The translations under genes were made by a program, and so were the position numbers. The notes under the pieces are model-generated. The model saw only the letters and a program-made list of their open reading frames with translations. It was not told the origin of the DNA and ran no database searches. Below, piece after piece: positions 6,724-12,759 of a DNA stretch of 12,759 nt (position 1 is the first letter of the stretch; each line of letters begins with the position of its first letter). The DNA lies in the NCBI GenBank assembly GCA_019308525.1, contig JAFDIC010000065.1, positions 1-12,759 on the forward strand. Reading direction: 5' to 3'. Origin of the DNA: Deltaproteobacteria bacterium. Lineage in GTDB: Bacteria > Desulfobacterota > DSM-4660 > Desulfatiglandales > HGW-15.

Positions 6724-9111
6724 ATGCGCTGGAGATGGATTGTCATCGCTACCTTCACTTTGATTCTGGCCCTTGCGACCGGGGGTTATCTCTACATCTC
6801 CACCTATGATTTCAACAGGCTGAAGCCTGTCATTGCCGAGAAATTTAAGGAACTCACCGGTCGCACGCTCAAGGTAGGAGGAGATATCAACATCAAGATG
6901 GCTCCCGCCCCTGTTGTTACCATCGAAGATATAGCCATCCAGAACGCCGCCAGGGGCACCAGGCCCGAAATGCTCAAAGTCCGGGTCCTGGATGCCCAAA
7001 TAGCACTGTTGCCTCTTCTCTGGAAGAAACTTGAGCTCAGGCGCCTGGTGCTCATAGAACCTGACATCCTCATCGAAAGATCAAAGGATGGGAGGTTAAA
7101 CTGGGATCTTAGGAGGCAAGAACGGGAAGGGGTCCAGGAACCCATCACTGGAGACGAAAAAGCATTGACCAAGAGATCCCTGCTGTTCAAACGAATCCTT
7201 TTGAAGAATGGCTCCCTTGTTTTCAAGGACCACACCGCAGGAAAATCCCACAGGGTGCTCATCAAAGAATTCTCGGCCCGCACAGGGGGCGGACTGAGCC
7301 CCATAGAGGTCTATCTTGAAGGGACATACAACAAGAGGGGAGTCACCATCAAGGGATCAACAGGGCCCCTCCTGAACTTGCTGGACCCTCTGAGGCCATG
7401 GGACATAAACCTTGCAATCACCCTTGATGACAATTCCGTACTCCTGGATGGCTCAGTGATGGATGCGGTACGCCTCAAGGGCCTGAGAGTCTCCGCGGCT
7501 CTTTCCGGGCCTTCGATCAGGCATGCTGGCACCATTGCCGGTTTCAGCCGTTTGCCTGATATGGGACCTTTCACCGGGCGCTTCTTGATCTCCAACACTA
7601 GCGGTCCACTTGCAATAAGAGACCTCAACATGAAGATAGGCAAGAGAGGCGGGCTCCTGATGGAGACCACGGGCGAAATCCATGAGCCCCTTGCACGCAG
7701 GGGACTGAGCTTGCACTTCCTGTTGCAGGGTACAAAAACAAGCGCTCTTAAAAGAACTTTCGGGGTTCCCATGGTGCCCCTCGAGGGACCCTTTGCCATC
7801 CAAGGCGACCTTGTTGATCAGGGCCCCGGTAGATATCGGTTGACTGATCTGAGGGCCCGGTTTGGAAAGAACGATCTCAGGGGGAGATTGGATATCGCTG
7901 TATCCAAGAAGCGCCTCAGTGTTACGGGCAAACTTTCTTCAAGTTTCATTGACTTGAGGCCTTTCTACCGGGAAAATGCATCGAAGACCAGGGCACAGGA
8001 AAAGGCACCCCGGGGAGGTGAGGGGAAGAGGGTCTTCCCACTTTATCCACTGCCCTTTCCCGACCTCAAGAACACCCATCTGGATTTGAAGATTGGGGCA
8101 AAACGTTTATTCTTGCGCCGGATGGCCCTGGTGGATCTCAATTCCCATCTCAAGATCACGGACGGCCGAGTCAGGATCAGATATCTCAGATCTTCTTTTG
8201 CCGGTGGCGGTTCCCTTACCCTGTCCTTTGACTCCAGACCCACGGGCAAGGCAAGGAGTTACACCCTTTCGCTCTCCCTGGTTCAACTGGATATCAAGGA
8301 AATGCTCAAAGAGCTTGGTATCGCTGAGCCCCTGGAAGGAAAGCTCGATGTCGACATGGACATATTTGGTATGGGCATCTCCCTTGCAGAAATAATGGCG
8401 GACCTCAATGGTCAAATCGCACTTACAGTGGACAAGGGACGCTTTGACAATAAGTACCTCAATAAGCTGGGGACGGATTTCGCCACGACGGCCCTCGGGT
8501 TATTGGACCCCCTGGGAGGCGACAAGGAATACTCGGAGATAAACTGCTTTGTGGGCCATTTCGATATCAGTGACGGCATTGCCCAAAGCAGGGTCTTTGT
8601 CCTGGATACGGAGTATATGAGCTTCCTTGGGAGCGGGGAAGTCGATCTCGGGACAGAGGGCCTGGATTTCTCGGTCAAGCCCATACCAAAAAAGGGGCTC
8701 GGGATCAACGGGGTGGGGAGGTTGAGCATCAACATGGGAGAGCTGGCCAAACCACTCAAGCTCGGGGGCACCCTTGCCGATCCTTCCCTTGAGGTTGACC
8801 CGAAACAGACCGCCATCCTTCTAGGCAAGGCCATCGGGGGCATAGCCCTTTTTGGGCCCTTCGGAATTGCTGCCGTACTGGCCAGTGGAAGTCTCGGGGG
8901 TAAGAATCCATGTATCGCGGCCCTGGAGTCCATTGAAAGGGCCGGGCCTGGAGGCAAGGAGCGGCCGGAACCTGCCCGAAAGGCCCAAGGCGGGAAAGAT
9001 GGAAGCAAAGGAACAAAGGACCCCATAAAGAAGGTATTCAAAGATATAGGCAGGTCGATCAGGAGCCTGTTCAAGAAACAATCCCAAGATGGCGGTCAGG
9101 ACGACTATTGA
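6724..9111 (+). CDS. AsmA-family inner-membrane-anchored envelope protein
   Basis: A 795-residue AsmA/YicH-type protein. Relatives are anchored in the inner membrane, extend into the periplasm, and are linked to outer-membrane biogenesis and lipid transport. A basic N-terminus (MRWRW) precedes one membrane helix (about 6-26). It is followed by the typical YISTYDFNRLKPVIAEKF and TGRTLKVGGDINIKMAPAP of the AsmA N-terminal domain. The middle is rich in alternating beta strands with repeated 'DLKI..' and 'VDLNSHLKITDGRV' elements (about 430-520). The C-terminal AsmA domain holds GKLDVDMDIFGMGISLAEIM and DFSVKPIPKKGLG, then a Gly-rich hydrophobic stretch (about 697-734) and a Lys-rich tail. The frame extends to a TTG at 6616, but ATG 6724 has GGGGG eight bases upstream and starts just before the membrane helix. 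It seems to be a single-gene unit. Which lipid pathway it serves cannot be told. Confidence 0.88.
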   Translation: MRWRWIVIATFTLILALATGGYLYISTYDFNRLKPVIAEKFKELTGRTLKVGGDINIKMAPAPVVTIEDIAIQNAARGTRPEMLKVRVLDAQIALLPLLWKKLELRRLVLIEPDILIERSKDGRLNWDLRRQEREGVQEPITGDEKALTKRSLLFKRILLKNGSLVFKDHTAGKSHRVLIKEFSARTGGGLSPIEVYLEGTYNKRGVTIKGSTGPLLNLLDPLRPWDINLAITLDDNSVLLDGSVMDAVRLKGLRVSAALSGPSIRHAGTIAGFSRLPDMGPFTGRFLISNTSGPLAIRDLNMKIGKRGGLLMETTGEIHEPLARRGLSLHFLLQGTKTSALKRTFGVPMVPLEGPFAIQGDLVDQGPGRYRLTDLRARFGKNDLRGRLDIAVSKKRLSVTGKLSSSFIDLRPFYRENASKTRAQEKAPRGGEGKRVFPLYPLPFPDLKNTHLDLKIGAKRLFLRRMALVDLNSHLKITDGRVRIRYLRSSFAGGGSLTLSFDSRPTGKARSYTLSLSLVQLDIKEMLKELGIAEPLEGKLDVDMDIFGMGISLAEIMADLNGQIALTVDKGRFDNKYLNKLGTDFATTALGLLDPLGGDKEYSEINCFVGHFDISDGIAQSRVFVLDTEYMSFLGSGEVDLGTEGLDFSVKPIPKKGLGINGVGRLSINMGELAKPLKLGGTLADPSLEVDPKQTAILLGKAIGGIALFGPFGIAAVLASGSLGGKNPCIAALESIERAGPGGKERPEPARKAQGGKDGSKGTKDPIKKVFKDIGRSIRSLFKKQSQDGGQDDY

Positions 9112-9261
9112 GCCTTGGGAAAATTCCCCTCCGGGGACTGCTCATGGTCCTTGATCAGGCTTGGGGCAACAGCCTGTTGAACAGTTGCCAAAAACCTTAT
9201 TCTGAGTTCTGGCTACTGGCCCCTGTATTTTTCCCCGGGAGATCTCCGGCATCTTTTCCTC
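9112..9261. other. Spacer with overlapping hairpins and a degenerate repeat
   Basis: No gene is visible between the AsmA stop and the efp promoter. Shortly after the stop is a weak hairpin, CCCC-TCC-GGGG (9126-9136), without a T-run, so a terminator is doubtful. At 9165-9189 several inverted repeats overlap: GGCAAC with GTTGCC, CAACAG with CTGTTG, and CTGTT with AACAG, so alternative stems are possible. At 9193-9225 lies an 'aaccttattctg...ttctggctactggcccctg' stretch similar to the one at 11085-11120. Confidence 0.4.
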
Positions 9262-9290
9262 TTGACACCCCGCGGCCTCTTCCCTATAGT
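9262..9290 (+). promoter_or_regulatory. Near-consensus sigma70-type promoter of efp-epmA
   Basis: A perfect TTGACA -35 box (9262-9267) and TATAGT -10 box (9285-9290) are separated by the optimal 17 bases. Transcription would start near 9297, giving a leader of about 77 bases before efp. A promoter this close to consensus fits strong constitutive expression of a translation factor. No operator is evident. Confidence 0.75.
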
Positions 9291-9373
9291 CCTTTCACCT
9301 GATCCAGCCCCCGCAGAATCCGCGATTTGATCCGATAGGGGGCAAAACAGCGGGGCAACAAGGGATACTATTC

Positions 9374-9937
9374 ATGTACAGCGCAAGTGATCTCAGAAAA
9401 GGCTTGAAAATTCAGATCGATAATGAACCCTATATCATAATCGATTTCCAGTTCTCAAAACCGGGGAAGGGCCAGGCCCTCTACCGGTGCAAGCTGAAGA
9501 ACATGATTACAGGCGTGATAATCGACCGGACATATCGATCCGGCGACACCTTCCAACCGGCTGATCTTGAAGAACGCAGAATGCAATACCTTTACAGCCA
9601 GGAAGGTCAGTACTGCTTCATGGACGTGGAAAACTACGAGCAGTCATTCCTCACCGAAGAACAGGTCGGAGACGCAAAGAATTATCTCAAGGACAACCTT
9701 GAAGTAGACATCCTCTTCTTTGGTAGCAGACCAATAGGAATTACCCTCCCCAATTTCGTGGATCTGGAGGTCGTCAAGGCAGACCCCTGGGTAAAAGGGG
9801 ACTCCGTATCTGGCGACAGCAAACCGGTAACCCTGGAAACTGGTTATACCCTAAGGGTCCCGCCGTTCATAGAGGAGGGCAACAAGGTAACCGTTGATAC
9901 ACGCACCGGGGAGTATGTCACCCGGGTCAAAGAATAG
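9374..9937 (+). CDS. efp: Translation elongation factor P
   Basis: EF-P binds between the P and E sites of stalled ribosomes and promotes peptide bond formation at polyproline stretches. The 187-residue product has the family length and three-domain layout: an N-terminal KOW-like domain (about 1-64), then two OB domains. The tip loop reads KPGKGQA, and Lys32 is the position modified in the E. coli-type pathway. Central and C-terminal signatures are clear: GITLPNFVDLEVVKADP, GDSVSGDSKPVTLETG, and a C-terminal KVTVDTRTGEYVTRVK. The ATG at 9374 has AGGGA eight bases upstream and a near-consensus promoter further up. The Lys at the loop tip and the epmA gene overlapping the 3' end together indicate beta-lysylation, not the arginine-rhamnose or 5-aminopentanol variants. 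Confidence 0.97.
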   Translation: MYSASDLRKGLKIQIDNEPYIIIDFQFSKPGKGQALYRCKLKNMITGVIIDRTYRSGDTFQPADLEERRMQYLYSQEGQYCFMDVENYEQSFLTEEQVGDAKNYLKDNLEVDILFFGSRPIGITLPNFVDLEVVKADPWVKGDSVSGDSKPVTLETGYTLRVPPFIEEGNKVTVDTRTGEYVTRVKE

Positions 9938-10865
9938 CGATCTGCATGAAAATGTCGTCGTGGTGTCCGGGAAGTCAAACCTTTGGCTCAGGGCCAGGAT
10001 CATACAGGCCATTAGAGACTTTTTCGTGGACAGGGGATACCTCGAGGTCGAGACTCCCTACCTGATTCCCGCTCCAACCCCTGAAACCCATATCGATCCC
10101 ATTGAGACGGAAGGGGGGTTTCTCCATACTTCCCCCGAACTGTGCATGAAACGGCTTCTTTCTTCAGGCTACAGGAAAATCTTTCAGATCTGCAAGTCCT
10201 TCCGAAGGGGTGAAAGGGGGGCTGTTCATCTCCCCGAATTCACAATCCTGGAATGGTACCGAGCGGGCATTGATTACAGGGCAATCATGGAGGAATGTGA
10301 GGAAATGATCTGGGGTATCGCCCATCTCCTCTCCCTTGGAAAATCAATTGGTTACAGGGGAAACCAGATCAGCCTGGAACGGCCTTGGGTCTGGATGTCG
10401 GTTTGCGAGGCCTTTGAGCTCTATTCTTCTTCCACAATGGAAGAGGCCCTCAGCAACGGTATGTTCCATGAGATAATGGCAAGGGAGATCGAACCCCGTC
10501 TCGGGATTGAAAGACCGGTCTTCCTCTACGACTACCCGGGCCAACTTGCCGCCCTCTCCCAAATAAAGAAGGACGATCCCAGGCTTGCGGAAAGGGCCGA
10601 ACTGTACCTGGGCGGGCTGGAGTTGGCAAACGCTTTCACTGAGCTTACTGACCCGGAAGAACAAAGAAGGCGATTCGAATCGGTGGCCCTGGAAAGGAAG
10701 AGCCTGGGGAAGCCGGTCCACCCTTTCCCTGAAAAGTTCATCACTGCCCTCTCTTCAATGCCCGGATCCGCAGGGATTGCACTCGGTGTAGACAGGCTCG
10801 TTATGGTGTTCGCCGATAGGGCGGACATTGGTGATGTGGTGACCTTTACCCCTGAGGAACTCTAG
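9915..10865 (+). CDS. epmA: EF-P lysine aminoacyltransferase (LysRS paralogue EpmA/PoxA/GenX)
   Basis: EpmA activates (R)-beta-lysine with ATP and transfers it to the tip lysine of EF-P. The 316-residue product is the class II LysRS catalytic core without the tRNA anticodon-binding domain, close to the 325 residues of E. coli EpmA. Motif 1 is around DRGYLEVETPYL (39-50). Motif 2 is FQICKSFRRGERGAVHLPEF (90-109) followed by TILEWYRAG. ELANAFTELTDPEEQ matches the EpmA/LysRS active-site region, and motif 3 is GIALGVDRLVMVF (287-299). The start is uncertain: ATG 9915 has GGGGAG very close upstream and lies 23 bases inside efp. A TTG at 9894 and GTG codons near 9960 are alternatives. Overlap with efp suggests a two-gene operon with coupled translation. 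The lysine 2,3-aminomutase partner EpmB is not in this window. Confidence 0.93.
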   Translation: MSPGSKNSDLHENVVVVSGKSNLWLRARIIQAIRDFFVDRGYLEVETPYLIPAPTPETHIDPIETEGGFLHTSPELCMKRLLSSGYRKIFQICKSFRRGERGAVHLPEFTILEWYRAGIDYRAIMEECEEMIWGIAHLLSLGKSIGYRGNQISLERPWVWMSVCEAFELYSSSTMEEALSNGMFHEIMAREIEPRLGIERPVFLYDYPGQLAALSQIKKDDPRLAERAELYLGGLELANAFTELTDPEEQRRRFESVALERKSLGKPVHPFPEKFITALSSMPGSAGIALGVDRLVMVFADRADIGDVVTFTPEEL

Positions 10866-11230
10866 TAATGCACCCTCCCCCATAATCGCAAGGCAGTTTT
10901 TTCACGGATGGCAAGCCCCGGTGAACGAGGAATAAAGATCAGGCCCCAAGGACCCGGCTTTGCTCCGCCCCTTAAAGGGGCTACAGCCGCAACAAGTACA
11001 GGCGAAACATAGAAGCCGGGAGTCAGAAGAATTCTGATTGCGCTTCGCTCCAACAATCCCTATCATCGGTTCAGCATTGGCCAGAACCTTATTATTCTGG
11101 ATTCTGGCTCCTGGCTCCTGGATACCCTAAAGTCCATGACACATCCAGAGCTATTGCACATGACCATACACAGCAAGCTGCGGGGAATTAAACCCAGAGA
11201 GAGATTTAAAGGGAGCCCCATCCCTGATCA
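10866..11230. other. Gene-free stretch with degenerate repeats and small hairpins
   Basis: No coding region is credible here; short frames are low-complexity and lack ribosome binding sites. Visible structure: GCCCCTT-A-AAGGGGC (10967-10981, arms of 7), TCAGAA-GAA-TTCTGA (11023-11037), and a 'ttattattctggattctggctcctggctcctgg' type tract (11085-11120) resembling 9193-9225. The 11014-11037 segment carries the same wording in reverse orientation (gggagtcagaagaattctg), so 11014-11120 may be one degraded repeat unit with inverted ends. No T-run-backed terminator for epmA was found. Confidence 0.4.
11085..11120. repeat. Degenerate 'ttctggctcctgg' repeat, second copy of 9193-9225
   Basis: Short, imperfect tandem units of ttctgg and ctcctgg. 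Apart from a 3-base insertion and a few substitutions it aligns with 9193-9225, both beginning aaccttatt. Such tracts recur between genes in several deltaproteobacterial genomes as I recall them; function unknown. Confidence 0.45.
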
Positions 11231-11241
11231 TTATCAATATC

Positions 11242-11325
11242 CTTGAGTCAACTCAAGCATTAGGAGTATATTTAATCTTGCCAAATTAAATATTTTTGAT
11301 ATACTATGCCTATTTGTAAGCATAG
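11242..11325. promoter_or_regulatory. AT-rich patch with three inverted repeats and a possible promoter
   Basis: Three separate inverted repeats are packed here: CTTGAGT-CA-ACTCAAG (11242-11257, operator-like); ATATTTAAT with an 8-base loop and ATTAAATAT (11268-11293, perfect 9-base arms); and CTATGC/GCATAG (11304-11325, 10-base loop). A possible plus-strand promoter, TTGCCA (11278-11283), 18 bases, TACTAT (11302-11307), overlaps the last two. It is nearly 400 bases before the next gene, with the MITE-like element between, so its target is unclear. Confidence 0.35.
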
Positions 11326-11369
11326 AACATTTATATAGCTTTATGTTTTGCTATTTTCATATCAAAAAT

Positions 11370-11520
11370 GATGGCTTCGTAAAAAGTCCAATTTCTGCGT
11401 TGCGCTTCATCTCGTTGTGATTGCGGCGTACGCCAAGTACGCCTCGTCACACGAGTTTCGCGCGCCTTGAACTTGAAGCTTTTTACTTTGCCATCCCAAT
11501 TTCGACTTTTTACAAGATCG
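11370..11520. mobile_element. MITE-like non-autonomous inverted-repeat element
   Basis: A compact element of about 151 bp with no coding capacity. The two ends are imperfect inverted repeats sharing an exact GTAAAAAGTC 10-mer (about 19 of 27 end positions match). The centre is a perfect hairpin, GGCGTAC-GCCAA-GTACGCC (11424-11442), with further partly complementary arms outside it (ctcgttgtga and tcacacgag). The 8-mer TCAAAAAT lies directly outside both ends (11362-11369 and 11521-11528), consistent with a target-site duplication. The exact ends are uncertain by a few bases, because both can also be read as starting TGA. The wording (ctgcgttgcgcttcatc, cgccttgaacttgaag) resembles a dispersed repeat I recall from Desulfobacterota genomes. 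No transposase is nearby. Confidence 0.6.
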
Positions 11521-11528
11521 TCAAAAAT

Positions 11529-11698
11529 AGATGCTAGATGCTTCTTAGAGGCATGTTACTCCTTTTCCTCAAACTGTTGAACAGCCTAGGATGTACATGG
11601 TTCACCCGCGGGATCGATGCAGGTACCGGTGGTGTCTAGTGCCAATGGACCAGACGCCAAGGTGCTTCGCATAACATACCTGCAAAAGGGGGCTTCCT
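11529..11698. other. Leader region of the coiled-coil gene with a stem-loop
   Basis: No gene is seen. It holds the 11-mer CTGTTGAACAG (11574-11584), which also occurs at 9174-9184, and a stem-loop at 11631-11658. There GGTGTCTAGT pairs with ACCAGACGCC through nine of ten positions (one of them G-U), and the loop can close two further C-G pairs. The stem-loop ends 40 bases before the ATG at 11699. No good promoter boxes were found. Confidence 0.35.
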
Positions 11699-12759
11699 AT
11701 GAAAATTGCCATAATCATACTCTCAACAATCCTTGCTGCATCCCTTATCGGGGGCGTAGTGCTCTATGATCAACAGGTGGATTCTAAACGGGCCCTGGAG
11801 GAGAGTGAAAAAAGGGCGTCTGACCTGAGCCAAAAGGTGGAAGAGCTAAACAGGGATATCTCCTCGCTCAGGGAGAAGGTTCAGACGCTTGAAAAGGCCC
11901 TCAAAGAGGCACGGGAATCCGCAAGGTCAATTGAAACCCAGTTCTCATCCAAGAATGTCCGGATTGCTGAGCTCGAAAGGGAAAAGGTGCGGGTCGAAGA
12001 GGAGCTCTCTAAACTTCGCTCCGGGTATGAAACGCTCATCTCCGACCTCAAGGAGCTGAAGAGAACCAGAGAACTGGTATCTGAACTCGAAAAGCAAATC
12101 CAGGAAAAAGACCGGGCGCTTTACCGGGTTGGGGAGAGGCTCCAGATATTGGAAAAGGAATATTCAAAGGAAAGGGAGGCCAACAGTGCCCTTAAGACAC
12201 AACTCCAGGAAAAGGAGAAAATGATTGTAGCCCTCAAGGAAAAGATCAAGGACTCTGAAGAGCGCACCAAGGCCCTTGAACAGGAAATGGCGAGATCCAG
12301 GAAAGAGACGGGGATGCTGAAGGCCCAGGTTTATGAGCTTGAGGAAAAACTCAAGAAGCTGAAGAGGGATTATGCCGAGCAAAAGAAGATCAGCATGAGC
12401 CTCAAGGACCAGATCCTGGAGAAAACAGCATTGATTAACCGGCTCCAGGAGAAAATCAAGACTTCGGATTCCCGTATCCTCACCCTTGAACAAGAAATGG
12501 CAAGATCCAAAAGGGAGATGGAAGCCATCCAGAGCCAGATTACAGTGCTCAGGGGTGAAAAAGCCCTGGCCGAGAAAAAGGCGGAACTGGAGATGACCAG
12601 GGATCGCCTGAAGCGAATGGAGGTGAACCTTGGCAAGCTGAAGAGGGATTATGCCGAGGAAAAGAAGATCAGCATGAGCCTCAAGGACCAGATCCTGGAG
12701 AAAACAGCATTGATTAACCGGCTCCAGGAGAAAATCAAGAACTCCCGTTCCCGTATCCT
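11699..12759 (+). CDS. Membrane-anchored long coiled-coil protein with internal repeats, 3' end outside window
   Basis: No family was recognised. The frame is open from ATG 11699 to the window end (353 codons, no stop), so the C-terminal part is missing. A GGGGG ribosome binding site lies six bases before the ATG. The first 23 residues (MKIAIIILSTILAASLIGGV...) form one hydrophobic segment, a membrane anchor or uncleaved signal, so the rest is probably periplasmic. From residue about 28 onward it is almost continuous heptad-like coiled coil rich in Glu, Lys, Leu, Arg and Gln, with no Cys, very few aromatic residues, and no enzymatic motif. Repeating modules are visible. LKTQ... (from residue 165), LKDQILEKTALINRLQEK (from about 235) and the same again (from about 328) are spaced 70 and 93 residues apart; each of the first two is followed by LEQEMARS. 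A structural envelope, cytoskeletal or tethering role is only a guess. Confidence 0.85.
   Translation, partial: MKIAIIILSTILAASLIGGVVLYDQQVDSKRALEESEKRASDLSQKVEELNRDISSLREKVQTLEKALKEARESARSIETQFSSKNVRIAELEREKVRVEEELSKLRSGYETLISDLKELKRTRELVSELEKQIQEKDRALYRVGERLQILEKEYSKEREANSALKTQLQEKEKMIVALKEKIKDSEERTKALEQEMARSRKETGMLKAQVYELEEKLKKLKRDYAEQKKISMSLKDQILEKTALINRLQEKIKTSDSRILTLEQEMARSKREMEAIQSQITVLRGEKALAEKKAELEMTRDRLKRMEVNLGKLKRDYAEEKKISMSLKDQILEKTALINRLQEKIKNSRSRI
12356..12759 (+). repeat. Direct intragenic repeat, period 279 bp
   Basis: Bases 12356-12461 recur at 12635-12740 with a single difference (C at 12380, G at 12659). After a diverged patch of a few bases the match resumes to the window end. 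The offset of 279 bases is exactly 93 codons, so the coiled-coil frame is kept. A much more diverged copy of part of the module begins at 12191 with a 210-base offset. The repeat probably continues past the window. Confidence 0.9.

Noticed and set aside
8412..9074. Minus-strand frame of 220 codons inside the AsmA gene
   Set aside because: Mirror of the coding bias of the real gene; Pro/Ser-rich product typical of antisense shadows.
9126..9136. Rho-independent terminator of the AsmA gene (CCCC-TCC-GGGG)
   Set aside because: Stem of only four pairs and no following T-run.
10862..11056. Minus-strand frame of 64 codons after epmA
   Set aside because: It runs through the hairpin and repeat region, its product resembles translated intergenic repeat, and there is no ribosome binding site.
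12164..12636. Minus-strand Leu/Phe-rich frames opposite the coiled-coil gene
   Set aside because: Complement of Glu/Lys codons gives Phe/Leu; these are shadows of the plus-strand coiled coil.
11370..12759. CRISPR array
   Set aside because: The repeats are either one inverted-repeat element or in-frame coding modules; there are no short, evenly spaced direct repeats with unique spacers and no cas genes.

Overview
The window looks like a chromosomal piece of a Gram-negative bacterium, most likely a member of the Desulfobacterota (old Deltaproteobacteria). This is inferred from four things: an AsmA-type envelope protein, an EF-P/EpmA pair, purine-rich ribosome binding sites with slightly GC-rich coding sequence, and a short inverted-repeat element (11370-11520) of a kind I associate with that group. 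No rRNA or marker gene is present, so the placement is tentative.

Left part (1-5740, minus strand): a V/A-type rotary ATPase operon, transcribed right to left as subunit E, a DUF2764 protein, A (catalytic), B (non-catalytic), D (central shaft), then I (membrane stator), which runs off the left edge. This is the compact order known from chlamydiae, spirochaetes and Bacteroidetes. A single DUF2764 gene sits where archaeal operons carry C and F. The genes are tightly packed, and B starts inside A. The rotor-ring subunit K would be expected beyond the left edge. Between E and the next gene there may be a small broken reading frame (5737-5892).

Middle part (5934-9111): a flavodoxin-like gene on the minus strand, then a divergent intergenic region with a good sigma70-type promoter (6616-6644) driving a large AsmA-family inner-membrane-anchored protein on the plus strand.

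Right-middle part (9112-10865): a spacer with degenerate repeats and a near-consensus promoter (9262-9290), followed by efp (elongation factor P) overlapping epmA (EF-P lysine aminoacyltransferase). The enzyme and its substrate are encoded together and probably translated in a coupled way.

Right part (10866-12759): an 833-bp gene-free stretch made of degenerate 'ttctggctcctgg' repeats, several inverted repeats in an AT-rich patch, a MITE-like element of about 151 bp with inverted ends and an 8-bp flanking direct repeat, and a stem-loop. Then comes the start of a long, membrane-anchored coiled-coil protein with almost identical internal repeats. It has no stop before the window ends.

Nothing here clearly forms a new multi-gene system. 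The least explained items are the DUF2764 position in the ATPase operon, the repeat-built coiled-coil gene, and the structured spacer in front of it.
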